From: Agelaius tricolor
Taxonomy: Eukaryota; Chordata; Aves; Passeriformes; Icteridae
NCBI GenBank assembly: GCA_023055355.1
Contig: JALJCS010000029.1
Coordinates: forward strand, 5,501,001 to 5,565,000
Length of the DNA: 64,000 nt
Direction of reading: 5' to 3'
The position numbers and the translations under genes are program-made. Shown piece after piece: positions 1 through 11,190 of the stretch (position 1 is the stretch's first letter; each line of letters opens with the position of its first letter). The notes under the pieces were generated by a model. It saw nothing but the letters and a program-made list of their open reading frames with translations, searched no databases and was not told the origin of the DNA.

Positions 1-117
1 GTGAATAAAGCCAGGCTGCAAAGCTGCACATCCTCGCCCGAGTTTTGGACACAGAGTTTTGGTGCCTGAGATTGATCCCAGATCCATTGTCCTCATCCAG
101 GCACAAACAACGTGGCC

Positions 118-775
118 TCCCCCATTGTTCCTTTGCAGGTACCCAAATTGCACAAACCCGGCTTTGTACAAACCCATTTTATGTGGAAATATAATTCAGG
201 ACAGGGAATAGTTTGTGTTCATTTAATTTCCCTCATTGGGGTTGAAATTTTGCAATTTGTAGGTTTGCAAAACTTGGAGGTAGAAAAAAGTTCTTGGTCC
301 ACAGAGGCCAGACTTTCACCTGTGGGATACTCAGGTCCCCACTGTTCCTTTGCAGGTACCCAAATTGCACTAATCCATCTTTGTACAAACCCACTTCATG
401 TGGAAATTATAATTCAGGACAGGAAATATTTGATGATTATTAATGTCCCTCCCCAGGGTTGAAATTCTGGAATTGATGCAAAAGTTGGAAGTGAAAACAA
501 CTCTTGGCCCACAGAGGCCAGACTTTCACCTGTGGAATATTCAGGTCCCCACTGCTCCTTTGCAGGTACCCAAATTGCACAACTCCAGCTTTGTACAAAC
601 CCATTTCATGTGTAAAATTATAATTCAGGACAGGAAATGTTTTGTGATTATTTAATTTCTCTCCCCAGGGTTGAGATTTTGCAATTTATAGGTTTGCAAA
701 AGTTGCAAGTGCAAAAAACTCTTGGCCCACGGAGCCAAGACTTTCACCTGTGATGGGAAATGCTCAGATCCATTA
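118..775. repeat. Tandem repeat, ~213-bp unit, about 3 copies
   Basis: The words 'gtacccaaattgcac' and 'ctttgtacaaaccca' recur with starts at 139, 356 and 566, giving spacings of 217 and 210 bp. Each unit also carries 'cagactttcacctgtg' and 'ttcaggacagg'. The last unit decays after about 750. Copies differ by substitutions and small indels, so the array is not brand new. Each unit junction holds a pyrimidine-rich 'tttgcaggt' that looks like a splice acceptor, but no exon follows. Open frames across it are by-products of the repeat. I do not recognise the unit as a named family. Confidence 0.93.
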
Positions 776-1210
776 AATGAGGATCAGGCAGGTTTTGGCC
801 AAGAATCCATTCAGTCTCCTGTCCTCCTTTGTTTCCATCCTTAAACAGAGATCTATTTCTTCTTCCTCCTCCCCAGGTACTCCCAAGGCAAGTCTGCTCC
901 TGTTTGTGGGTTGCATTTAAATCCTTCTTTATTTCTAAACCAAGGGAGGGGAATTCCACAGTTCCTGGAAGGGCTCAGGTCTTTCTAAGGTTTCATTTAC
1001 CATTTCTAAGCTTTCATTTACTTCCAGAGTGGAGCAAACCATTGCAGATGTGCTTAACCTCATTTTCTGTCCTCATTTTTCTGCTGAATTCTGGGTTTTT
1101 TAACTATTTAAATAGGGGGAAAAAAAAAACCCTTAATGTGTCCCTCCAAAGTTCATGGATGATTTTGCTCTTTGGAATGGAGATGTCTCCATCTGAATCC
1201 AGCCACACCT
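776..1210. other. Unassigned single-copy sequence
   Basis: I see no gene or repeat here beyond an A-run at about 1122-1131. Open frames are short and have no plausible splice context. Confidence 0.6.
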
Positions 1211-1213
1211 TTC

Positions 1214-1300
1214 TAGGGTGTCCTAGAAAGGTGTTGGGGTGCTCAGGTTAACCCCAGAGGCAGCTGTGAGGGGAGAAATGAGTCTCAGGCCTGATAGCAA
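1214..1300 (+). repeat. Dispersed repeat A, copy 1
   Basis: About 85 bp around 'gaaaggtgttggggtgctca' and 'ggttaaccccagaggcagct' recur nearly unchanged at 6260-6345 in the same orientation. The flanks of the two copies do not match, which suggests fragments of an interspersed element rather than a segmental duplication. The family is not recognised. Confidence 0.75.
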
Positions 1301-4300
1301 GAGGCAGAGGTGAAATTTGGAGGAGATTAATGTGCTGGATCCCATCTCCTTTAGTGTGGGGCTGCTCTTGGAATTCTGGAGCCCTTCAGGCACCTCCCAG
1401 TGTTCACCCATCGTTTTTTTTTTTATTATTTTTATTGAAGATGGGGATTTCTCAGAGCATTTTGAGGATCAGGATCAAAATCCATCTGAAACACCCCTGG
1501 GAAAGAGGGGCAGCTGGGATGAGGGACACAGCCCCACTTGGGGGTGTCTCTGATGGGTCATTCCTGCATCCTAAAGGGGATTTAGGAACAATCCCATTTC
1601 TAAATGTGCTCTGGGCAGGCAGAGGACCCTGTGGTTGTTGGGATGTTCTCCCAAGAGCAGGACTCTCCATCTGGAAGAGCTCAGGGCGGTGGAAAAGCAG
1701 GGATGATTTATTTTTGAGGAAGCTGCACTAGATGGGGACGTGGAATCTGTTTGGAGGAGGCATTAAAAACTGAATTTTTTCATGTCTGGTGCAGAAGTGG
1801 AAGGGGAAAACTGCAAACGGCGCCTCAGGCAGCGTTTGAGGTGTCTCAGGCTGCAGTGTCCTTTGCCATCACCCTCTTGTCCTTGGGAAGAGCCCAGGAG
1901 CAGCAGGGCAGGGCAGGAGGCTCCTGTGCCTGCTCTTTGCCCAGGATCAGGGCCCTGAAACAGCCCTGGGAACGTCCAGAATGTTCCTCCTTCCCCACCT
2001 TCCCTGTCCCAGGACGAGCACGTGGAAATTGCTGCAGGGAATGAGCCATGGAGGAGCTGGGAAAGTTCAAAATAAAATCTCTGTACAGGTTCAAAATAAA
2101 ACCTTTTCCCTCAAGCTGCTGAATTTACCCCAATTTCTCCTAAAAGGCAGAGAGGTGTTTGAGACATGGCGACTGTGAGCAAAAAAAAAACAATTCCTGG
2201 TGTTAATGGTGAATTCCTCCCTTTATTTTTGCAGGTAGCAGTGGAAATGAAAGCAATTCTGCTTGGCCACACAGGCTCCACAAAGGTAAGCACAAACAGA
2301 ATTTCTTTTGCCACTTTTTTGGTGGAAGTGTGAGTCTAACACAAGATCAAAGCACAAGACACGTGTTGATGTTGTGTGGGGCTTTTTTTTTAAAAAAAAG
2401 CAAACAAACAAGGAGGTCAGGGGAAAGTGATTTATTTGACATTTTCCTGCTGGCTTTGCAGAAAATCAGGGTTCATTTGGATTTAGATCCAGCTGCATTT
2501 GGGCCAAAGTTGTCTCTGGAGAAGCCTAGGAGGGACAGGAGAGGAGGAAAGCTTTTAGTTCTGTCTGTGGAGAAACCTCCTGGGCAGCAATTTCAGCAGC
2601 TCCTGCGGGACTCAGAAGTTTAACTCCTATTTTTAGAAGCATTGTGGGAGCTGAAATCAGCCTCTAAAGCTTTTAGGAACCTGGAAAGGCAGGTGGGAAC
2701 CCCGTGGGATGTGGGAAGTGTCTGAACAGGTTGTGAGCCTCACTCGGAGAGTTAATATTTAACTCACCAGAGGGACGTTAGCAAAACCCACTTGACTCCT
2801 GCATCAATCTTCCCATATCCAAATCCTTATAAATCTTCTCTCTCCTGGTTTCAGAGGAGCTGGCATGCAGAGATTCTGAAGCCTGAGTTTGAGCCTCTCA
2901 AAGATTTGGGGTGTTTTATCCACAGCTTTCAAATCACAAATTAAAATAACGAGTGCAACGCATATTTCAGTGTCTGTTGGTGCTTTGTGGAGTTCACCAA
3001 AGTTCAGGGGAGGTTTTTCTTTTTTATTGTTTGAGGAGGGTTGGGGAGTGCTGCAAAATTTAAGCTGAAGTTCAGCGCAGATTCTGCTCTCTGCAAAAAA
3101 AAAAAAAAAAAGTTTTGAGAGTTACAACCTGGGCCAGAGTTCAGCATCTGAATCCCCTTTCCCCGGGCAGAGGTGCAAAGCAATGGAACTTTGTGCATCG
3201 AGATGCAAATTCCCCATAGAAATGGGGCTTTTCTGAGCTGCTCTCGGGGTTCAGGTGGCTGAAAAAACGAGCTTTGTGTTCCCCAGGCAGCAGGGACCAG
3301 GGTTTCTGCAAAGTGCCTTTGTCTGGGGATGTGTAAAGCCCTCAATGTGTCATTCTTTCTGCTTCAGCTGTTAGAGACTCCCATCTTCTCTATTGATTTT
3401 ACCCAGAGTTCTGCCTGCCCTTGAAGGTGTGACCTGTACCTCGGGCTAATTTATTTCTGTCATGGCTGCAGCGTGGTTTGGAGGGCAGCAGGGGTAGGAG
3501 GGAGAACAATGAATTCAGCATGGAATATAAATCCCAAGGCTGCAGCCCTCAGACATTCCAGCACACAGCCCATTCTCCTGCCTGGCATTCTGCACGGTCT
3601 TGGATTAAAAAGGGGGGAAAAGAGAAAAAAAAAAAAGGGAAAAAAAAACCCCCCACAAAAATAAAAGGCAGGCATTTGTATAACTAATCAGGTGAGCCAT
3701 TGTGGGTAATCCCTTTGGTCACACACGCTGGCATGGATATTAAAATTTGCTGGGCTTCTAAACCACTTACAATGACATCTTAGTTTGTGAACCTGAATGG
3801 AAAAGCCTCACCTTGATGGCCTGGGAGTGTTTTTGGAGCTGAGCACTGGAAATTTGTGTGTGGATGGGCAAAAGTTTTGGTTTTGTGCTGAAAACTCATT
3901 TTGGTGGGGATTATTTTTTTTTGATGGATTATTTTTTTGATGGATTATTTTTTTTTTAATTTAATTTTATGTTGTGTTGTATCACATTTACTTTCCTGCT
4001 CAGCTTTTATAGATTTAAAAATAAGTTTAAATGAGGTTTAAACACTGCAAGTCCTGAGCTGAAGCTGCTGGCCCCTGTCACAGTGGGGTTTTCTCTCCTG
4101 CCCCACGCAGCTCATCAATAACTGGATTTAGGGAATCCTAAATCCTAAATCCACTTCCCTGGGAAAAACTTGTTGCTCCTGAGTTGCCCTGGAGGAAAGC
4201 TGAGCATCCTGTGCTGGAGGAGAGCTCTGGAAACCTTGGCCTGTGTCCTTGGGGTGCAGGCAGCGCTGGGGTGGCTGCAGGGATTTCCAGGCTCCCTCCT

Positions 4301-4924
4301 CCCACCCGGGTGAGGTTTTGGGTGAAGTTTTGGATTTTTGGTCATCCTGTGGTGAGGGTGACGGTCTGGGGGTGATTTCTGGCAGTTCAGGGTCCTGCAG
4401 CACGGGAAGGGCTTTATGAACCAGGAGTTTGCATCGTTCCAATTTCCTGCCTTCCCTGGGAATGGGGGCTCATCCTCAGAAGGGCTGGGCTGGGAGCAGC
4501 TGCCCTGGGGTTTCTGCCGTGGCTCCGGGCAGTGGGGCCAGCGGGGAAGGTCAGGGCTCAGAGCAGTGCAGGGCACTCTGGAGCTGCGTTTATTTCATTT
4601 CCAGGCGATTTTCTGGCAGCTGCTCCCACAGAAAGCACTGGGATAGCTGAATTCAGTGAAAATTCAACCACCCCGGCCCGTGGAGCCACATTTGTGGAGC
4701 CTGTGTGCCAAACAGAATTTCAAGTTTGCTGTTAAATCTGGTTATTTCCTGTGGGGTTTGGGTTCCGCTGGGTGCCTGTGCCACAGCCATAAGTGTTTGG
4801 TTTTCTTAGCCCAAAGATTTTGTGCAGAAATGTTTCGGTAGCACCTGTAGAGGGGAAAAAGCAAAACAGGAGGTGCCAAATCAAGAGTAGAAATGTGAAT
4901 AAAAAGAAGATTTAGGATTTATGG
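1301..4924. other. Unassigned, mostly single-copy sequence
   Basis: No coding region is supported. The stretch contains homopolymer runs (T at 1416-1425, A at about 3097-3112, purine-rich A/G at 3605-3665, T-rich at 3905-3965). Open frames of 60-143 codons occur on both strands without repeat-independent support, domain signature or convincing splice sites. Confidence 0.6.
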
Positions 4925-4927
4925 ATT

Positions 4928-5270
4928 AAATATATAGTATATATATTATAAGTATATATAATATAATATAATATAATATAATATAATATAATATAATATA
5001 ATATAAATATATATTTATAATATATAATATTATAATGAAATATAATATTTTATTATATATAAAACAAAATATAATAATATAACAAAAATATAATATAATA
5101 ATTAAATTATATAATGAATATAATAATATTTATAATATTATTATATTTATATAATAATATAATATATTATAAATATAAATATAATATAATAAATAAATTT
5201 AATTTAATAAAATATATAATAAATAAATATAATAATTTAATATAATATAATAAAAAATTAAATTATATCT
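4928..5270. repeat. AT-rich low-complexity block with ATAAT-type pentanucleotide core
   Basis: About 340 bp are almost purely A and T. A regular 5-bp 'ataat' tract lies at about 4957-5005 and degenerates into irregular TA-rich sequence. It resembles an expanded microsatellite. It could extrude cruciform structure and is a likely spot for assembly or replication slippage. Confidence 0.95.
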
Positions 5271-6257
5271 TTTTGCACCTCCACTCTCTTCATTTGAAAA
5301 TAGATATGATCTCTGCCAATATATTGATTATTCCCAGGGAACAAAGCAGCCAGGGCTGGGCATTCCAGCTGCAGCCTTGTGCTATCTTGGCACCTTTTTG
5401 TTTATGGGTCTCACCCTTTTTCCTTGCAATGAAGTCAGCCAAGATCCAGCCCTTGCAGAGCATTGCCACTCCTAAAACACAGGGAGGGAGGGAGGGAGGA
5501 ATGAGAGCAGCTCCAGCACAGAAAATACCCTGGGTGCTCCTCTGAATGATTCTTTTGGACTTCAAAAGAAAACCTGAAAGAAAGAGGGAGAAATATGAAT
5601 CCTGAAGTGATCCATGGCACCAGCCCAGGGCTTGGGGTTCAGCCCCTCTCTGAAACATTCAGACTCCAGTTCTGGCCAGAACCCACCCCAGGGGTGGTTT
5701 TTGGGAGCATTTCACTGCAGAAAAGTTGTCCCAAATGTCATTTTTGTGATTTTTCCTCAAGGAAATTTTTTAGTTGAAGTGGAAAACAAAGGGCAGCTCA
5801 CAGGCTGGAGGGAACCTGAAGTTCTCAATGTTTCTCTGCCTCTACCAAAATGCTTTTGTGCTTCTGAATGATGTTTGATGATGAATTGATGTTTTCAGCT
5901 TGGTGATTTTGTGATTGCCTCCCTGAAATCCAGGTTTTGGCAGAGGTTTCAGCTCTCGCTGCAGAGGCTGGGGTGGGACAGGGTGAAAATTTCTGCTCTG
6001 GCCTTTTTGGTTCCTATAGAGACTCAGTTTCATCCCCACATTATCCTGGCCTGTTTCATTGGTATTTTCTCCCTGCATGCACAGGGCAACTTTGGAAATT
6101 AAAGAAAGGGAAAACAGAATAAATAAAATGCTCAACACCCTCAATGGAGCTGCTGTGCAGTGGGGATTCTCCTCCTTTAGACCCTCAGAGCTGTCAGCAC
6201 TGAATCTAGTTCATGTGTCCTTCCTGCTCTGGAGGTTTTGGGGTTTTTTCCTCTTTT
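5271..6257. other. Unassigned single-copy sequence
   Basis: A short (GGGA)n tract lies at about 5482-5498. Otherwise I recognise no repeat, and no open frame has coding character. Confidence 0.6.
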
Positions 6258-6345
6258 TCTGGGTGTCCTGGAAAGGTGTTGGGGTGCTCAGGTTAACCCC
6301 AGAGGCAGCTGGGAGGGGAGAAATGAGTCCCAGGGCTGATGGCAC
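6258..6345 (+). repeat. Dispersed repeat A, copy 2
   Basis: This is the partner of 1214-1300, sharing 'gaaaggtgttggggtgctca', the following 'ggttaaccccagaggcagct' and 'gaggggagaaatgagtc'. Flanks differ from copy 1. It is probably a mobile-element fragment of unknown class. Confidence 0.75.
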
Positions 6346-7430
6346 GAACAGAGAGCACCAGAACACCAAAACCCCCTGGATAAGGTGTCCAAGGTGTAGA
6401 GGGGGATTTTTAGGACTGAAAAGCATCCCATTAATGCAGCTGAAATTTTATTAATTAACATCTTATCAACTAAAATCATCACTCTTTTTTTTTTTTTAAT
6501 TTTTTGTAGCAAAACAAAGGAAAAAATACCCAAAGCTGGGTCTGGGAGGGATGGTTGCAAAATAATTTAGGAGCTGAGGTGGCTTCTCATGTGCTGCCCA
6601 GATGTGCAGTCCCAAATGCCTGTTCTGGGAGGCTGATTATGGAATACATGCATTTAGAGCTGGCAGCAAAGGGAGAATTGATTTCTTTCTGGAGTGGTGT
6701 GGCTGTTGCTGTGCTGGAGATAATTAAACATTAGAGCAGGAGCAAAACTGAGCTGGGAAAGGAGCATTACTGCACCTCTAGGTGGGATTGTCTGCACTGG
6801 GGTGGGCAGAAGTTAATTTTTATTAAAGGGGGGATGCACAGATAAAGTGCATTGAAGGGCACTGAGCCCCTTTGTGGTCACTCTTGGTCTTGGTGGAAGA
6901 TATTTTGTGTAAATTTGATTTGGCTCCAAACTAAATGCAGTGAAACCAAATTCAGGCCACTCTGGTTGTGAAGTCTAAACAGAAGTTTTAACACTTCTCA
7001 ACTACCTCACCTCAAAAATTAATTAATTCAACTTGATTATCTTGAGTGCTCTGCTGCAGATGCTCAAAGTCCACTTTTGATTTTATCATTCTCTCCTTGC
7101 AGTACTTGGGGTTTTTTTTGCCTTGCAGACTCCAAGATAATGTGCTAATTTCAGTTTTCACAAGGAAAAAAAAAGGTGTTGCAGAGAACATCTTTGAGAA
7201 TATGAACCCCAAAGGTGTCAATATCTGAATTCAGATAATTTTAGTCTAATTTTAATCTTGAAAGTTCAGATTTGTAAATGCTGGGGTTTATTCTGTGCCC
7301 TGGAGGGAGTGATGGAATTTTAGCTGGTGTCATAACTGGGACTCTGATTTCTGTCAAGTGGTTTAGCTCTGATTATCCCCTGCAAGGAGGGAAAGCAGCT
7401 TGGCTGAGGGATATCCATGGCTGGGATGAA
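6346..7430. other. Unassigned, AT-leaning single-copy sequence
   Basis: A T-run lies at about 6485-6499 and an A-run near 7165-7173. No gene, RNA gene or recognisable mobile element is seen. Confidence 0.6.
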
Positions 7431-7435
7431 ATAAA

Positions 7436-8405
7436 TTCCATGGAACGACAGGAGGGCTTGGGAGGGACCTCAAACCTTATCCAGTCCCATGGGCAGGGAC
7501 CCTTCCCACTGTCCCAGGGTGCTCCAGCCTGGCCTTGGGCACCTCCAGGGATCCAGGGGCAGCCACAGCTGCTCTGGGGATCCCATTTCATCATATTTCA
7601 TCAATATTTCATCCCAAAATCCCATCTAAAACCTGGAATGCTTTGGGTTTGAGGGACCTCAAAGCCCAACCAGTCCCACCATGGGTCCCACACTTCCCAA
7701 TATCCCAGGGTGTTCCAGCCTGGCCTTGGGCACCTCCAGGGATCCAGGGGCAGCCACAGCTGCTCTGGGAATCCCATCCCAGCCCCTCTCTCAATATTTC
7801 CTCCCAAAATCCCATTTAAACTAGCACATGGAATCCTGGAATGGTTTGGGTTTGAGGGACCTCAAAGCCCAACCAGTCCCACCACAGCTCTCACTGTCCC
7901 AGGGTGTTCCAGCCTGGCCTTGGGCACCTCCAGGGATCCAGGGGCAGCCACAGCTGCTCTGGGAATCCCATCCCAGCCCCTCTTCACCCTCCCAGCCAGG
8001 AATTCCTTCCCAAACTCCCACCTAAATCAGAATTCCATGCCAGGGCCTCCCCACTCTCCCAGCCAGGAATTCCTTCCCAAACTCCCATCTAACTGTAACC
8101 CTAACCCTCTCCCAATATTTCTTCCCAAAATCCCATCTAAACATGGAATCCTGGAATGGTTTGAGGGACCTCAAGGCCCAACCAGTATCCCAGGATATTC
8201 CAGCCTGGCCTTGGGCTCTTCCAGGGATCCAGGGGCAGCCACAGCTGCTCTGGGAATCCCATCCCAGGCCCTCCTCACCCTCCCAGCCAGGAATTCCTTC
8301 CCAAACTCCCACCTAACCCTTCTCTCTGTCAGTTTGAAGGCCTCCCCTGTGTCCTGTCTCTCCATTCCTTGTCCCCAGTCCCTGTGCAGCTCCCAGGCTC
8401 CCTGC
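7436..8405 (-). mobile_element. CR1 LINE 3' end, antisense, multiplied into a tandem array
   Basis: Read on the minus strand this is the 3' untranslated end of an avian CR1 retroposon. Visible landmarks on the plus strand are 'gggacctcaaagccca', 'cagggtgttccagcctggcc', 'ggggcagccacagctgctct', 'ccaggaattccttcccaaa' and 'tgtcagtttgaaggcc'. The block from 'gggacctcaaa' to 'ggaatcctggaatgg' occurs four times, starting near 7466, 7655, 7855 and 8166. A fifth partial unit lies near 8040-8110. Only the last copy continues into the upstream CR1 part (8320-8405). This looks like one CR1 insertion followed by tandem duplication of its ~200-bp tail. The 277-codon plus-strand frame across it is not a gene. 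Confidence 0.9.
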
Positions 8406-9305
8406 AGGGTGACCAGAGCTCCTCAGCTGAAATTAAACCCCAGAAATGCGCAAACCCCTGTGGTGGACACCTCAAATTCTGCTGTGCCTCTGTTTAGGAG
8501 TGGAGGCACTTCCCAAACCTGTGATGGGTTGAGAATTTTATAGAGAATTGGGGACCAAGAAAAGCAGGAGCCTGGTGGGTTTTATTTCCCCTTTTTGGGG
8601 GCGAGTAATTTAAGAGCTCTGTGTGTGTCTCAGTTTCCTCACCTGTCAGTGGGGGAATTACTTCACAGGGGCCTGGAAATATCATTATAATGATCATTGG
8701 GATGTGCTCTCCTGTGCTGGGAAGGAGAGTGGGAGCGTTCACATGTACCAGAGAAAAGGGAAAAAGTAGGTTAGGCCTGTCTGAGCTTGTCATGCTTCTC
8801 CTGTGTCAGCAAACTCGGGGAGACAGGAGAAAGGAGAGGAAGAGAGATCAAAAGAATACATTAAATTAAAAGGTAAACAGGGAAGTTAAACTTGAAGCAG
8901 CCAGGAGGGAGCTGCACGGGGCTTGGCTGCGTTCATTCAGGATTTTCTATCCTGGGCCAAGATCTTGGTCATCAACGAAAATCCCAAGGAAATCCCTGTG
9001 TGGGCAAGATCTGGGGGTGCTCTGCATGAGAGGGGAGGCCTGTGGAGGAAATTTGGAGGAGGTTTGGAGGGGTTTTCCCCTGGTGATGGAGAAAGCAGGG
9101 CCCTGGTGGAGCTGAGATGCTCAGGGTGGCGCTCTGGGTGTGATGGCAGCCGAGGAAAGATTGAGTTGTTGCTCACTGGCAGGGCTGAGAGGCAATAACT
9201 CTGGAAATGTGGTTTTTATGTCCTCCCAACTCTTGGCAAACTGGGTTTTAGGGGCTTCCTAAAGCACCTGGAGCAGCTAAGCTGAACTTTAATGTTGAAT
9301 TTGAG
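8406..9305. other. Unassigned sequence
   Basis: Apart from the MIR-like fragment at 8628-8665, I recognise nothing. A purine-rich stretch lies at 8820-8890. Confidence 0.6.
8628..8665 (+). mobile_element. Possible MIR/CORE-SINE fragment
   Basis: The segment reads 'gtctcagtttcctcacctgt' followed by 'cagtgggggaattactt'. This resembles the well-known MIR stretch with 'cctcagtttcctcatctgt' followed by 'aaaatgggg'. It is very short, so it could be chance. Two opposite-strand relatives (12262-12292, 50874-50905) make it more likely. Confidence 0.4.
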
Positions 9306-9307
9306 CT

Positions 9308-9428
9308 GGTCTAAGTGTCCAAGGCCGTGTTGGACAGGGCTTGGCCAACCTGGCCTGGTGGAAGATGTCCCTGCCCAAGGCTTGAGATGAGCTTTAAGGT
9401 CCTTTCCAACCCACACCATCCCGAGATC
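9308..9428 (+). mobile_element. CR1 LINE 3' fragment
   Basis: Sense-strand CR1 tail. Landmarks in order are 'gtccaaggccgtgttggaca', 'gggcttggccaacctggcc', 'tggtggaagatgtccctgcc' and 'ggtcctttccaaccca', ending in 'caccatcccgagatcctgtg'. These match the standard avian CR1 3' end layout. It is truncated upstream and has no coding part. Confidence 0.9.
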
Positions 9429-10625
9429 CTGTGAGCAGACAGAGCTCTGAGCTGTGCTTATGTTCTGTTCCCTTTAATCTGTTCTGTCTGTGGGTGAAAT
9501 AGGCTGAGGAAGCTTTAAATGCAGATCTGTACAGTGAATTTTCCATATAAAGTAGGTGGAGGAGAACAAAAAGCACATGGGGGAAAATTCCTGACAGTCA
9601 ATATACGGAGGGTTGGTTGTATTTTTACAGAATGATAGGTCAAACACCAGGCTGCCAAAAGCAATCACACCACTTGTAATCTTCTTTAACTGTAGCCAGT
9701 CAGAAAAAAAGATGAAAAATTGTTTTTCTGCCTTTGAAGAATGGGAATATCTTTTCCCATTCCCACCCTGACCTGTTTTACTCGGAGAGATTCTGGATCC
9801 ACTCACTCAGCTAAATCATCATAGGCAGAGTGTGATGGAAACAAAAAACTTGTCCTAAAACTCTGCCTTTTGCACCTCCAGCAGCTGGGGAGGGTTTTTT
9901 TTAAAGAAAAAAGCTTGATTTGCATGCTGAGGCTTATCTGTGGCAAAGCTGGGCACTTGGAGGCCGGCTTTGTGTGGAATAATCTTATTTTTGCACATGG
10001 TGAGGCTGTTTGGCTGCGTGTCACGTCCAGCCTTCCTTTTGGGGAACCACCACTCACCACGAGTTTCCTCCAAGGGGCTGCAGAGTAGTTTTTAAATGGA
10101 TTCAAGATAAATAGGAGTGGTGGGATGGGGCTGAAACCTCTTGGGAAACCAAGAAAAAAAGAAGATTCCCCAGGCAGCTGAACTGTGCTGAGGTACAGAG
10201 CCCAAAATCAGGTGAAACAGCCATGGAGAATGTGGAGAGCAGGATTTGAGGCACCCACACCTGAAAAACATTTTGGTTTGTGTGTGCAAAATCCCTGAGG
10301 CAGGAACATCTCTCTGGTGTGCCACTGGCAAGGGAATGGGGCATGGAAAGGTAGGGAGCTGTCTGCATTTGTGTTTTGATTAAAATCAAATGTGGAGTAG
10401 CAAAACTGTCCTGGTATTTTAGGAGATTTGTGCTGTGGTGGGGCTGAGGGCCTGGGAAAGTCTGTGGGGATGTTGTGATGAAGTAATGGCAGCTTCTTCA
10501 TCGTTCAGATCTTGCAAAAAGAGGTTATTTTATTAAAAAATCCAGCTTGTTGGGAGGTGTGGAGCAGTCATCTGAGTGCCTGAGGATTTTGTGTGGGATT
10601 TTTGTGTGTTGGGCTCACATTATCT
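9429..10625. other. Unassigned sequence
   Basis: No repeat family or gene is recognised. Minus-strand frames of 95-110 codons at 9474-10501 have no domain or splice support. Confidence 0.6.
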
Positions 10626-10627
10626 GC

Positions 10628-11190
10628 AAGGGCAGGCGGGGTCAGGACAAGGGGGAACGGCTTCAGTGTCCAATGTTGGGCACTGCCAGGGATCCAGGGG
10701 CAGCCACAGCTGCTCTGGGAATCCCATCCCAGCCCCTCCTCACCCTCCCAGCCAGGAATTCCTTCCCAAACTCCCACCTAACCCTAACCCTCTCTCAATA
10801 TTTCATCCCAAAATCCCATCTAAACCAGCACATGGAATCCTGGAATGGTTTGAGGGACCTCAAAGCCCAACCAGCCCCACCATGGCTCCCACACTTCCCA
10901 CTGTCCCAGGGTGTTCCAGCCTGGCCTTGGGCACTGCCAGGGATCCAGGGGCAGACACAGCTGCTCTGGGAGTCCCATCCCAGGGTCTCCTCACCCTCCA
11001 GGAATTCCTTCCCAAAAGGAATTGGCAGAGAATAGGCTGAGATTGGATATTCAGGAAGGAATCCTGGGTGGTGAGGCCGTGGCACAGGATGCCCAGAGGA
11101 GTTTTGGGCACCCAAAATATCCCAGGCCAGGCTGGACAGGGCTTGGAGCACTTTGGGATAGTGGAAGGTGGCCTTGGAAGATTCCATGAC
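10628..11190 (+). mobile_element. CR1 fragment interrupted by an inverted CR1 (nested)
   Basis: The outer element is sense CR1. Its left part (about 10628-10668) contains 'caggacaagggggaacggct', and its right part (about 11025-11190) contains 'gagattggatattcaggaag', 'ggctggacagggcttggagc' and 'agtggaaggtggccttgg'. In an intact CR1 these two parts lie roughly 25 bp apart. Here they are separated by about 350 bp of CR1 in the opposite orientation. The two outer halves being consecutive in CR1 order is the main argument for insertion rather than chance neighbours. Confidence 0.8.
10675..11018 (-). mobile_element. Inserted antisense CR1 tail units (two copies)
   Basis: Two tail units, with 'ggatccaggggcag' at about 10691 and 10941, resemble those of the 7.4-8.4 kb array. 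They share 'tctcaatatttc', 'aaaatcccatctaaac' and 'catggaatcctggaatgg'. The same composite join ('cctaaccctaaccct' followed by 'tctcaatatttc') occurs at both loci. This suggests the insert came from that array or from a common composite source. The insert ends at 'ggaattccttcccaaaa'. Confidence 0.85.

Noticed and set aside
7710..8543. 277-codon plus-strand frame
   Set aside because: Lies mainly in antisense CR1 tail units; the repeating peptide mirrors the repeat, not a protein family.
10777..10791. Telomere-like 'cctaaccctaaccct' (also at 8096-8108)
   Set aside because: Only about two repeats, at the same internal position of related CR1 units; derived from CR1 sequence, not an interstitial telomere.
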